64,000 nucleotides of DNA from NCBI RefSeq assembly GCF_007829885.1, contig NZ_VIWW01000001.1, forward strand, positions 1,550,001 to 1,614,000, written 5' to 3'. How positions within the stretch are numbered: the first letter of the stretch is position 1; each line of letters opens with the position of its first letter. Below the pieces are notes generated by a model that ran no database searches, had not been told where the DNA came from, and worked only from the letters and a program-made list of their open reading frames with translations. This stretch comes from Streptomyces brevispora (GTDB lineage Bacteria; Actinomycetota; Actinomycetes; Streptomycetales; Streptomycetaceae). A program made the position numbers and the translations under genes. Positions 27,198 through 35,300 of this stretch are shown piece by piece.

Positions 27198-27240
27198 ACG
27201 GGCAGGCCGCGGGTTCCATCGGAACCCCCAACCTGCCCGT
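27198..27240 (-). terminator. Terminator of leuS
   Basis: Two nested inverted repeats: ACGGGCAGG with CCTGCCCGT outside, GGGTTCC-ATC-GGAACCC inside, 60-100 bp past the leuS stop. Confidence 0.8.
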
Positions 27241-27299
27241 AGGGGAAAGCCCTCACACCTGAAGGTCCTGACAACAGCTGCCAGAACCTCTCGTCCGGA

Positions 27300-30173
27300 T
27301 CATGCCGGAACGATGTTCACCAGCTTCGGCGCACGGACGATCACCTTGCGGATGCCCGCCCCGTCCAGCGCGGCGACCACCGCCGGGTCTGCCAGTGCCA
27401 GGGCCTCCAGCTCCTCGTCCGTGATCGACGGGGAGATCTCCAGGCGCGCCCTGACCTTGCCCTTGATCTGCACCACACAGGTCACGGTCTCGTCGATGAC
27501 GTACGCCGGGTCGGCCACCGGGAAGTCCTGGTGCACGACCGATTCGGTGTGGCCCAGCCGGCGCCACAGCTCCTCGGCGATGTGCGGCGCCAGCGGCGCC
27601 ACCAGCAGCACCAGCCGCTCCGCGACGGAGCGCGGCAGCGGGCCGCCCGCCTTGGTCAGATGGTTGTTCAGCTCGGTGACCTTGGCGATGGCCGTGTTGA
27701 AGCGCATGCCGGCCATGTCCGCGCCGACACCGTCGATCGCCTTGTGCAGGGCACGCAGCGTGTCCTCGCCGGGCTCGGTGTCAACGACGGTGACCTCACC
27801 GCTCTCCTCGTCGACGACATTGCGCCACAGCCGCTGCAGCAGCCGGTACTGGCCGACGACCGCGCGCGTGTCCCAGGGGCGCGACACGTCCAGGGGACCC
27901 ATCGCCATCTCGTACAGGCGCAGGGTGTCCGCACCGTACTCGCCGCAGATCTCGTCGGGCGTCACGGCGTTCTTCAGGGACTTGCCCATCTTGCCCAGGA
28001 CGCGGGAGACCTTCTCGCCCTCGTAGTAGTACGCGCCGTCACGCTCCTCGACCTCGGCCGCCGGGACCGCGATACCGCGGCTGTCCCGGTAGACGAACGC
28101 CTGGATCATGCCCTGGTTGTACAGCTTGTGGAACGGCTCGGTGGAGGAGACGTGGCCCAGGTCGTGCAGCACCTTGGACCAGAAGCGGGCGTACAGCAGG
28201 TGCAGTACGGCGTGCTCGGCACCGCCCACGTACAGGTCGACGCCACCGGTCGGCTGCCCCTCGCGCGGGCCCATCCAGTACTGCTCGATCGCCGGGTCGA
28301 CCAGCTTGGCGGCGTTGTTCGGATCCAGGTAGCGCAGCTCGTACCAGCAGGAACCGGCCCAGTTGGGCATGGTGTTGGTCTCGCGGCGGTAGCTTCGCAG
28401 GCCAGCCCCATCGCCCAGGTCCAGCATGACGTTGACCCAGTCGGCGTTGCGGGACAGCGGGGTCTCGGGCTGGGTGTCGGCGTCGTCCGGGTCGAAGGTG
28501 CGCGGCGAGTAGTCGTCGACCTCCGGCAGCTCCAGGGGCAGCATCGACTCGGGCAGCGGGTGGGCGATGCCCTCCTCGTCGTACACGATCGGGAAGGGCT
28601 CGCCCCAGTAGCGCTGGCGGCTGAACAGCCAGTCGCGCAGCCGGAAGTTGACGGTGCCCTCGCCGACGCCGTGCTCCTTCAGCCAGTCGGTGATGCGGGC
28701 CTTCGCGTCGACGACACCCAGGCCGTCCAGGGAGATCTCGTCGTTCGCGGAGTTGACCAGCTTCGCTTCGTACGAGGCGAAGGCGTCCTCCCACGTCGAG
28801 GCGTCCGTGCCGCGGTCGTCCGACGGCTGGACGACACAGCGCATCGGCAGCTCGAAGGCGCGCGCGAAGGCGAAGTCGCGCGCGTCGTGCGCCGGCACGG
28901 CCATGATCGCGCCGGTGCCGTAGCCCATCAGGACGTAGTCGGCGATGAAGACGGGGATCTGCTCGCCGGTGACGGGGTTGGTGGCGTACGCACCGGTGAA
29001 GACGCCGGTCTTGTCCTTGGCCTCGGCCTGGCGCTCCACGTCGGACTTGGCGGCGGCCTGCTTGCGGTAGGCGGTGACGGCCTCCGCCGGGGAGGCGTAT
29101 CCGCCGGTCCAGACCGGGTGGGTGCCCTCGGGCCAGGCGGCCGGAATGATCCGCTCGACCAACTCGTGCTCGGGCGCCAGCACCATGTACGTGGCGCCGA
29201 ACAGGGTGTCCTGGCGGGTGGTGAACACGGTGATGTCACCGGCGCCGTCGACCGGGAAGTCGACCCGCGCGCCCTCGGAGCGGCCGATCCAGTTGCGCTG
29301 CTGCAGCTTGATGGCCTCGGGCCAGTCCAGCCCGTCCAAGTCGTTCAGCAGCCGGTCGGCGTAGGCGGTGATGCGCATGTTCCACTGGCGCAGCTTGGCC
29401 TTGAAGACGGGGAAGTTGCCGCGCTCGGAGCGGCCGTCGGCCGTGACCTCCTCGTTGGCCAGGACGGTACCCAGGCCGGGCGACCAGTTGACGGGCGCGT
29501 CGGAGGCGTAGGCCAGGCGGTGGCCGCTCAGCACATCGGCGCGCTCCACCGCGCTCAGCGCGCTCCAGTCACGGCCGTCCGGGGCCGGGCGCTCACCGCT
29601 CTCGAACTGGGCGACCAGCTCGGCGATCGGCCGGGCGCGGTCCGCCTCGGAGTCGTACCAGGAGTTGAAGATCTGCAGGAAGATCCACTGGGTCCACTTG
29701 TAGTACTCGGACTCGATGGTGGCGAACGAGCGGCGCTTGTCGTGGCCCAGGCCCAGCCGGCGCAGCTGCGCCGTCATGTTCTCGATATTGGACTCGGTGG
29801 ACAGCCGCGGGTGCGTGCCGGTCTGTACGGCGTACTGCTCCGCGGGCAGGCCGAAGGCGTCGAAGCCCAGGGTGTGCAGGACGTTGTGGCCGGTCATCCG
29901 CTGGTGACGGGCGAAGACATCGGTGGCGATGTAGCCCAGCGGGTGGCCGACGTGCAGGCCCGCACCCGAGGGGTACGGGAACATGTCCATGATGAATTTC
30001 TTCGGCTTGGCGGCCAGCTCCGGATTGTCCGCCAGGTCGCCGCTCGGGTTGGGTGCCTCGTAGGTGCCCTCGGCGTCCCAGAAGTCCTGCCAGCGTGCCT
30101 CGATGTCGGCGGCCATCGCTGCCGTATAGCGGTGCGGCGCAGCAACGTCGGCTGCGGAATTCGTCTCGCTCAT
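27300..30173 (-). CDS. leuS: Leucine--tRNA ligase
   Basis: A 957-residue class I aminoacyl-tRNA synthetase. The HIGH-type motif is HVGH at 74-77 ([17 protein letters not shown]), a CP1 editing domain follows (about 250-450), and the KMSKS-type motif reads KMGKS at 728-732, the actinobacterial form. ATG 30173 (MSETNSAAD) has GAGG seven bases upstream; an in-frame ATG at 30200 would bring no better site. The 5' region encodes a leucine-rich leader peptide and an intrinsic terminator, so expression is probably controlled by leucyl-tRNA supply through ribosome-mediated attenuation (separate entries). Confidence 0.97.
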   Translation of the reverse strand: MSETNSAADVAAPHRYTAAMAADIEARWQDFWDAEGTYEAPNPSGDLADNPELAAKPKKFIMDMFPYPSGAGLHVGHPLGYIATDVFARHQRMTGHNVLHTLGFDAFGLPAEQYAVQTGTHPRLSTESNIENMTAQLRRLGLGHDKRRSFATIESEYYKWTQWIFLQIFNSWYDSEADRARPIAELVAQFESGERPAPDGRDWSALSAVERADVLSGHRLAYASDAPVNWSPGLGTVLANEEVTADGRSERGNFPVFKAKLRQWNMRITAYADRLLNDLDGLDWPEAIKLQQRNWIGRSEGARVDFPVDGAGDITVFTTRQDTLFGATYMVLAPEHELVERIIPAAWPEGTHPVWTGGYASPAEAVTAYRKQAAAKSDVERQAEAKDKTGVFTGAYATNPVTGEQIPVFIADYVLMGYGTGAIMAVPAHDARDFAFARAFELPMRCVVQPSDDRGTDASTWEDAFASYEAKLVNSANDEISLDGLGVVDAKARITDWLKEHGVGEGTVNFRLRDWLFSRQRYWGEPFPIVYDEEGIAHPLPESMLPLELPEVDDYSPRTFDPDDADTQPETPLSRNADWVNVMLDLGDGAGLRSYRRETNTMPNWAGSCWYELRYLDPNNAAKLVDPAIEQYWMGPREGQPTGGVDLYVGGAEHAVLHLLYARFWSKVLHDLGHVSSTEPFHKLYNQGMIQAFVYRDSRGIAVPAAEVEERDGAYYYEGEKVSRVLGKMGKSLKNAVTPDEICGEYGADTLRLYEMAMGPLDVSRPWDTRAVVGQYRLLQRLWRNVVDEESGEVTVVDTEPGEDTLRALHKAIDGVGADMAGMRFNTAIAKVTELNNHLTKAGGPLPRSVAERLVLLVAPLAPHIAEELWRRLGHTESVVHQDFPVADPAYVIDETVTCVVQIKGKVRARLEISPSITDEELEALALADPAVVAALDGAGIRKVIVRAPKLVNIVPA

Positions 30174-30241
30174 GATCCTCAAAGCTCCATCGATCGTCAT
30201 CTGCCGGCGCCCACGTCTACGGACACGCGTCTACGGAAACG

Positions 30242-30265
30242 AAAAATCCCCTCGCACAGGAGGGG
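30242..30265 (-). terminator. Attenuator terminator before leuS
   Basis: CCCCTC pairs with GAGGGG around a 6-nt loop, followed on the transcribed strand by A and five T. It ends 69 bp before the leuS start, inside the leader, so it is an attenuator and not the end of an upstream gene. Confidence 0.85.
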
Positions 30266-30310
30266 ACGCCGCGCCGATGCCGACCAGGCATTCTCACCGG
30301 TCGGGAGTGA

Positions 30311-30349
30311 TCAGCGCGGCTCGCTAAGCAGAAGGCGTACGGCACGCAT
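30311..30349 (-). CDS. leuS leader peptide MRAVRLLLSEPR
   Basis: Twelve codons, ATG at 30349 to TGA at 30311, with consecutive CTT-CTG-CTT leucine codons at positions 6-8. CTT is a rare leucine codon in this high-G+C genome, which would sharpen sensitivity to charged tRNA-Leu. The Shine-Dalgarno is weak, so the message may start close to the ATG. Confidence 0.75.
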   Translation of the reverse strand: MRAVRLLLSEPR

Positions 30350-30519
30350 GGCGCCAGGGTACCGCACAGGCCCGGCGGCCACCCGGGCGCCGCCGATCCG
30401 TGGACACGGCGGGACATGAAACGTATGGCGACCCGTCCGATTCGGCGGTACGGCGGGGCCGATCGGGCCCTGCACGCCGACCGGTCTGCGGCAGCGGCCG
30501 CAGTTGACGTGACACAAAC

Positions 30520-30557
30520 GAGCAGCGGGTCATCCGAATTCGGATGACCCGCTGCTC
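30520..30557 (-). terminator. 38-bp perfect palindrome downstream of tRNA-Ala
   Basis: A perfect inverted repeat with 19-bp arms and an EcoRI site at its centre (GAGCAGCGGGTCATCC... mirrored). It starts 12 bp past the tRNA 3' end on the transcribed side and is followed by GTTTGTG, so it most likely ends tRNA transcription. Confidence 0.8.
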
Positions 30558-30568
30558 GATCTTCACTG

Positions 30569-30641
30569 TGGAGCTAAGGAGAATTGAACTCCTGACCTCC
30601 TGCATGCCATGCAGGCGCTCTACCAACTGAGCTATAGCCCC
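30569..30641 (-). tRNA. tRNA-Ala (anticodon GGC)
   Basis: A 73-nt cloverleaf: acceptor GGGGCTA pairs with TAGCTCC (one G-T), D arm AGCTCAGTTGGTAGAGC, anticodon stem CCTGC/GCAGG with loop ATGGCAT giving anticodon GGC, T arm AGGAG-TTCAATT-CTCCT, discriminator A. The 3' CCA is not encoded. Identical to the copy at 31975-32047. Confidence 0.97.
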
Positions 30642-30752
30642 GTGTTGTGCTGCCCGGTCTCCCGTGGCGACATCGAGAACATTACCGGTCACCCCGGCCG
30701 TCCACCAAATCCTTTCCGCTCTGCCCGGTTCCTCCTCATCGGCGGGGCCCGG

Positions 30753-30986
30753 TCAGGCGGTGGCGAAGGAGTAGAAGCGCTTGAGCGTGCAGTGCTCCTC
30801 CAGCAGACGGCCGTAGATCGGCTCCCCCTCCAGCTCCCGGTAGGTCTCGATGGGGTCGCCCTTTATGACCAGCGCCCGCGCGCATTCCTCGCACCAGTAC
30901 TGGTAGTCCGGGTTGACCGGATCCATGTCCCTGACGATGGGCGTACCGCTGCCGCACCAGTCGCACTTCCGCCTGTGTGCACCCAT
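30753..30986 (-). CDS. Small zinc-ribbon-like protein, function unknown
   Basis: A 77-residue protein, MGAHRRKCDWCGSGTPIVRD at the N-terminus. Two CxxC pairs, C8/C11 and CEEC near residues 32-35, can bind one zinc. The C-terminal half (GEPIYGRLLEEHCTLKRFYSFATA) is conserved-looking and has no transmembrane segment. It lies between the two tRNA-Ala genes, three bases after the stop of a 49-codon ORF. No function known to me. Confidence 0.75.
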   Translation of the reverse strand: MGAHRRKCDWCGSGTPIVRDMDPVNPDYQYWCEECARALVIKGDPIETYRELEGEPIYGRLLEEHCTLKRFYSFATA

Positions 30987-30989
30987 GGG

Positions 30990-31139
30990 TCAGCTCCGGC
31001 TGCGGCCGCGGGCCGTGCACAAGTGAAGGATTCCGCCGGATCCGCCGGACTGCCGGATCTCGCGGGGCGAACTGCCGACGCGCAGGCGGGCGTCGGGAAC
31101 AGGGGGCAGGTCCGGGACCTCGTGGCGACTCGCAGGCAT
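30990..31139 (-). CDS. Small ORF (49 residues) upstream of the zinc-ribbon gene
   Basis: ATG 31139 follows GGGAGGGAG with eight bases of spacing, among the best ribosome sites in the window. The product (MPASRHEVPDLPPVPDARL...) is Pro/Arg-rich and ends GGILHLCTARGRSRS. It stops three bases before the next gene, so a translational coupling role is possible. No family recognised; could be a small protein or a leader ORF. Confidence 0.5.
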   Translation of the reverse strand: MPASRHEVPDLPPVPDARLRVGSSPREIRQSGGSGGILHLCTARGRSRS

Positions 31140-31209
31140 CGCGCACTCCCTCCCGTTCGGTCCGTCGCCCCCTCCGGCGGTCCGATTCTGCCATGACCCC
31201 GCAAGGGGG

Positions 31210-31790
31210 TCAGCCCTGCCGAGATCCGGTCGGCCGCCGACGCCGCACAAGACCCGCCGACACACCGACGACGGTGGCCGCCGACAGTGCGAGAGCACCT
31301 ACCCACAACGCCTCTCCCGAACCCTGGGTCCCCGGCGAATCAAGGCGGTTGAGGCAGAACGTGCCGAACCCCGCGACGCCGATCAGCCGGCCGAGTTGGG
31401 TGACGGTGACGAGCACGCCGCTCGCATCGGCGGCGCCCTCCGGTCGTATGTTCGCTAGGGCACCCGTAGGAGTGGGACTGAAGCCCAGCGCCATGCGCGC
31501 GCCGACGACGGCGAAGACCATGTACAGCCCGCCGCCGCTGTCGCCGCCGTCGCGCATCAGGAGGCAGAACCAGCCCGATCGGCAGATTGACCAGGGAGAC
31601 CGGCCGCCGGACCGTCCCGAACAGATCCGCGCTGACCAGCACCCCGCCCACCACCTGCCCTGCCGCGGCACCGGTGGCCGGCACCGCCGCGCAGGCGCCC
31701 AGCTTGCGCCACGGCTGGCCGAAGTGCGGGCTCGCTGCGGAGAGGTCCGCGACGAACGTCTCCCGGGCGGGCTCGCCCGTATGACGCCCA
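31210..31790 (-). pseudogene. Remnant of a DHA2-type MFS drug transporter
   Basis: Two frames each hold part of one transporter. Upstream part (about 31790-31565): AAAGQVVGGVLVSADLFG and VNLPIGLVL, which match the end of the N-terminal half of DHA2 exporters. Downstream part (about 31560-31210): GFSPTPTGALANIRPEGAAD, ASGVLVTVTQLGRLIGVAGFG and a final membrane helix. Roughly 170 residues in the middle and most of the N-terminus are missing and the parts are out of frame. Cannot make a functional transporter. Confidence 0.82.
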
Positions 31791-31934
31791 TAGCCGCCCC
31801 GCAGGGTCGCCACCAGAGACGGATGACGTCGGTGTCCCTCTCCGTCAACGGGCTGCCGGAGTGCCGGATCGTCGCCTGCACCCCGGCCGACCGGGAGAGC
31901 GAACGGCAGATGACGATGCTGTGCGGCCGCCGAC

Positions 31935-31969
31935 AAAAAGATCCCGCCCCCTGACGGGGACGGGATCTT
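31935..31969 (-). terminator. Terminator of the second tRNA-Ala
   Basis: AAGATCCCG pairs with CGGGATCTT, with an inner CCCC/GGGG extension, followed on the minus strand by a T-run. It begins 6 bp after the tRNA 3' end. Confidence 0.85.
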
Positions 31970-31974
31970 GATTG

Positions 31975-32047
31975 TGGAGCTAAGGAGAATTGAACTCCTG
32001 ACCTCCTGCATGCCATGCAGGCGCTCTACCAACTGAGCTATAGCCCC
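31975..32047 (-). tRNA. tRNA-Ala (anticodon GGC), second copy
   Basis: Identical over all 73 positions to the tRNA at 30569-30641; identity extends to about 76 bp (30567-30642 and 31973-32048) and then stops. The pair forms a 76-bp direct repeat 1.4 kb apart. Confidence 0.97.
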
Positions 32048-32175
32048 GCTGTTCGCTGTGTTTCCCTGCGTTTCCGCGCTGCGAACAAGAAGAACTTTAG
32101 CCTGTGACCAGCCGGAAAGTGAAATCCGGCCGATGCCGCGCGAACGCGCCGTCCGGGCACTGAGCGGTCGACCGT

Positions 32176-32829
32176 TCAGTCGTCGTCGCCGAGCACCGGC
32201 TCGGGCAGGGTGCCCGCGTTGTGCTCCAGCAGACGCCAGCCGCGAGCGCCCTCGCCCAGCACCGACCAACAGCAGTTGGTCAGCCCGCCGAGCCCTTCCC
32301 AGTGATGCGACTCCAGGCCCAGCAGCCGGCCGATGGTGGTCCGGATGGTGCCGCCGTGGCTGACGACGACGAGCGTGCCGTCGTCGGGCAGCTTGTCGGC
32401 GTGTTCGAGCACCACAGGCGCGGCCCGGTCGGCGACCTCGGTCTCCAGCTCACCGCCGCCGCGCCGCACCGGCTCACCGCGCTTCCAGGCCGCGTACTGC
32501 TCGCCGAACCGGCCCACGATCTCCTCGTGGGTGAGGCCCTGCCAAGCGCCCGCGTAGGTCTCACGCAGACCGGGGTCGTGCGCGATGCCGAGGCCGGTGA
32601 CCGCGGCGAGCTCGGCGGCCGTGGCCGCGGCCCTGCGCAGATCGGAGGCGACGATCGCGTCCGGCTTCAGCGAGGCGAGCAGCCGGGCGGCCCGACGGGC
32701 CTGCCCGACGCCGACCTCGGTCAGCTCGATGTCCGTGGAACCCTGGAACCGGCGTTCCAGGTTCCACGCCGTCTGGCCGTGTCGCCAGAGGACGATCCTG
32801 CGGCCCCTGCCGCTTCCGCTGCCGTTCAG
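32176..32829 (-). CDS. Histidine phosphatase (phosphoglycerate-mutase superfamily), CTG start
   Basis: A 217-residue phosphohistidine enzyme: WRHGQTAWN with the RHG motif at 16-18, ASDLRRAAATAA near 70, and the second histidine in VVVSHGGTIRTT near 150. Substrate unknown; annotated relatives are called phosphoglycerate mutases or alpha-ribazole phosphatases. No ATG, GTG or TTG exists in frame before the RHG motif. The CTG at 32827-32829 overlaps the rsfS TGA as CTGA and has GGAAGGTGA upstream, so it is the best start; the first usable canonical codon (GTG at 32517) would remove the catalytic histidine. Coupled to rsfS. Confidence 0.85.
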   Translation of the reverse strand: MNGSGSGRGRRIVLWRHGQTAWNLERRFQGSTDIELTEVGVGQARRAARLLASLKPDAIVASDLRRAAATAAELAAVTGLGIAHDPGLRETYAGAWQGLTHEEIVGRFGEQYAAWKRGEPVRRGGGELETEVADRAAPVVLEHADKLPDDGTLVVVSHGGTIRTTIGRLLGLESHHWEGLGGLTNCCWSVLGEGARGWRLLEHNAGTLPEPVLGDDD

Positions 32830-33257
32830 CTGTGGTCACCTTCCGTGCCGCCGGTGAGCTGTGCGTGCTCCTCGGCCTTGCCGCGGGTCTTCACGGCGTC
32901 CTCGGGCAGAGCGATCTCGGGGCAGTCCTTCCAGAGGCGCTCCAGCGCGTAGAAAACGCGCTCCTCGCTGTGCTGGACATGGATGACGATGTCGACGTAG
33001 TCGAGGAGGATCCAGCGTGCGTCGCGGTCGCCCTCACGGCGGACCGGCTTGACGCCGAGCTCCTTCTGGAGCTGCTCCTCGATCTCGTCGACGATCGACT
33101 TGACCTGGCGGTCGTTGGGGGCCGAAGCCAGCAGGAAGGCGTCCGTGATCGACAGCACATCGCTGACGTCGTACGCAATGATGTCGTGCGCGAGCCGGTC
33201 GGCGGCCGCCTGAGCGGCAGCGTTGATGAGCTCGATGGAGCGGTCCGTGGCGGTCAC
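32826..33257 (-). CDS. rsfS: Ribosomal silencing factor RsfS
   Basis: A 143-residue RsfS (Iojap/DUF143). It binds ribosomal protein L14 and blocks subunit joining under nutrient stress. Family segments: DIIAYDVSDVLSITDAFLLASAPNDRQVKSI broken as VLSITDAFLLASAPNDRQ, then ARWILLDYVDIVIHVQHSEERVFYALERLW (ILLDYVDIVIHVQ). GTG 33257 is the start. It lies downstream of nadD and the LCP-like gene, the common actinobacterial order, and its stop overlaps the CTG start of the phosphatase. Confidence 0.95.
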   Translation of the reverse strand: MTATDRSIELINAAAQAAADRLAHDIIAYDVSDVLSITDAFLLASAPNDRQVKSIVDEIEEQLQKELGVKPVRREGDRDARWILLDYVDIVIHVQHSEERVFYALERLWKDCPEIALPEDAVKTRGKAEEHAQLTGGTEGDHS

Positions 33258-33505
33258 AAGCAGGCTTTCGTCGGCGGGCAGATCGACCTCTAGGGTCTCA
33301 CGGACCGCCGACAGCCCACACAGCCATTGTTCGAAGATCGTTCAGGCGTCGCCCGAAGCCACCCCGCGACGGCCCCGGGACCGCTGCGACGCGGCCCCGG
33401 AACGGCTGCGGGGCGGCTCCGGAACCATCCCGAAACCACCCCGCAGCCGATCATGTCGGCCGTGTCGATCCAGCCGGCCCAGTCGATCGGGCCGGCCCAG
33501 TCGGC

Positions 33506-35281
33506 CTAGTCGATTTTGTAGTTCTGTCCGATGACGACGGACACAGCCGCGTTCCCGGCCGGCTCGCCCCGCTTCACCGCACTCGTCGGCAGATCGAGGG
33601 TCTTGGCGACCTGGGTCGCCTTCTCCTTGTCCGCGGCGTCCTTGTAGATGATCTCGGAGGAGGCCACAGGGTCGGACTTCCCGCCGTTGACGAAGGCATA
33701 GCCGCCGTTGACCAGCTTGATCCGGGCGGACTCGGTGCCGCCCTCGTTGCCGGTGGCGTTCTTGATGGCGACCCGCACCGCCGCGTCCGCCGCCGGGGCC
33801 TTGACCGTGCCGCCCAGGATGTCCTTGACGACGCTGTCCGTGGCCGCGTCCGTGAGGCTGCCGTCCCCCTGGACCGGCAGCAGCGCCGTCTTGTAGTCAC
33901 CGACCTTGGCGTGCTTGGCGAGCTTGGCCAGGGAGGCGCCGAGGTCCTCCTCACGGAGCGACGGGTCAAGGATCTGGGCCAGCGTCTGCACGGTGATGGT
34001 GGCGGACTTCGGGTCGTCCGAGATCTTCCGCAGCACCCCGCGGATGACCTGCCCGAAGCGCATCAGCTGCTTCGCCTCGGCCTCGCCGGAGCCGCGGTAG
34101 GTGGCGTACGCGACGGCCATCGGACCGCTGAGCGTCTGCGCCTTGCCCTTCTTCACCAGGGGCGAGGCCCCCTTCTTGGCGTCGGGCACGTCGGTGTCGG
34201 TGTCGACATCGATGTTGCCGACGAGGTCGACGAGGTTCTCCAGATACGGGGTGTCCAGCCGCCAGGTACCGCTGATCTCGGTGCCGAGCAGTGTGTCGAT
34301 GGACTCGCGGGTGCCGGTGGTGCCGTCGTCCTCGACCGACTTGCCGAGCGTGCTCGTGTTGCCGTCCTCGTCGGCGACGGCGAGGGAGTTGGGGAGCAGG
34401 ACCGTGGCTCCCTGCTTGGTGGTGACGTTGTCGACGAGCAGCGCCGTGGACGTATCGCCGCCCTTGGTGTTGTGGAGATGGACCACGATGACGTCCCGCC
34501 GCTGCGGACCGGTCGACGCGGTGCCCTCCTCCTCCGAGGCGGAGAAACCGGGGAGCTTGCCCGCGGACCACAGGTAACCGACCCCGCCGACCACGACCAG
34601 GGCCACCACGACGATCAGCGCGACCATCCGGTTGTGGCCTCGGCGGCGTGCTTCCTCGCGGCGCTCACTGCGGCTCTCGGTGAACTTGAGCCAGTCGATG
34701 ACGTCTTCGGAGTCCTCGTCGGGCTCCTCGATGAAGGAGAACTGCTCGGTGCCGTAGTCGCGGTCGCCACGACGCTGCCCCGGGACGACTGCCTCCGACT
34801 CGGCCTCCGGTGCCGGACCGGGGTCCCGCTGCGGCGGGACAGGCGTGGGAGCGGGCGCGGGTGGCTGGGTCTGTTGCGGGACGGTCCACTGCTGGGCGGT
34901 GTCCACCGCGGCGGGCTGCTGCCCGGTGTCGTAGCCGTAGCCGTCGTAGCCGTATCCCTGCTGCGCGGGCTGGGCCTGCTGAGGCTGGTGTTGCTGGGCG
35001 GCGTACGGGTCGTACTGCTGCGGAGGCGGGGCCTGCTGTTGTTGCTGCTGTTGCTGTTGCTGCTGTGCGTACGGGTCGTAGCCGTAACCCTGATCCGTCT
35101 GGGGTGCCTGCTGCCCGGGGTATTGCTGGGGCTGCTGTACCTGCTGCTGCTGCTGCTGCCCGTAAGGGTCGTACTGCTGCTGTCCGGGCTGCTGCTGATA
35201 CACCGGCTGCCCGTACTCGTCGTAGCCGACGATCTGTGGCTGCTGGTAGTACGGGTCGTACGGATTCTGTCGGTCGTTCAC
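33506..35281 (-). CDS. LCP-like / LytR_C envelope protein with poly-Gln N-terminus
   Basis: A 591-residue type II membrane protein. Residues 1-150 are very Gln/Tyr/Pro-rich with runs of up to 11 Gln, a membrane helix is at 219-238, an LCP-like domain at about 262-430 (RRDVIVVHLHNTKGG), and a LytR_C domain at about 500-590 (VRVAIKNATGNEG). LCP proteins attach teichoic acids and other glycopolymers to peptidoglycan. The canonical SIPRD arginine motif is replaced by VLLPNSLAV at 294-302, so catalysis by the usual residues is doubtful. By position it matches S. coelicolor SCO2578, which I recall being studied as the wall-glycopolymer ligase PdtA. GTG 35281 starts 19 bp after nadD. Confidence 0.85.
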   Translation of the reverse strand: MNDRQNPYDPYYQQPQIVGYDEYGQPVYQQQPGQQQYDPYGQQQQQQVQQPQQYPGQQAPQTDQGYGYDPYAQQQQQQQQQQQAPPPQQYDPYAAQQHQPQQAQPAQQGYGYDGYGYDTGQQPAAVDTAQQWTVPQQTQPPAPAPTPVPPQRDPGPAPEAESEAVVPGQRRGDRDYGTEQFSFIEEPDEDSEDVIDWLKFTESRSERREEARRRGHNRMVALIVVVALVVVGGVGYLWSAGKLPGFSASEEEGTASTGPQRRDVIVVHLHNTKGGDTSTALLVDNVTTKQGATVLLPNSLAVADEDGNTSTLGKSVEDDGTTGTRESIDTLLGTEISGTWRLDTPYLENLVDLVGNIDVDTDTDVPDAKKGASPLVKKGKAQTLSGPMAVAYATYRGSGEAEAKQLMRFGQVIRGVLRKISDDPKSATITVQTLAQILDPSLREEDLGASLAKLAKHAKVGDYKTALLPVQGDGSLTDAATDSVVKDILGGTVKAPAADAAVRVAIKNATGNEGGTESARIKLVNGGYAFVNGGKSDPVASSEIIYKDAADKEKATQVAKTLDLPTSAVKRGEPAGNAAVSVVIGQNYKID

Positions 35282-35300
35282 CGGTGCCCCTCTCCGTGGC

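Larger units (their letters stand above)
30242..30349 (-). promoter_or_regulatory. Leucine attenuator leader of leuS
   Basis: Within the 395-bp gene-free stretch between leuS and the first tRNA-Ala. On the minus strand a 12-codon ORF with three adjacent Leu codons is followed by RNA that can fold two ways. GCCGCGC at the end of the ORF (30314-30320) can pair with GCGCGGC (30268-30274), enclosing a CCGACC/GGTCGG hairpin (30280-30285 with 30299-30304). Directly after comes a terminator with five T. A ribosome stalled on the Leu codons would cover the first arm and alter the fold. The gap continues to 30520 without further genes. Confidence 0.8.
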
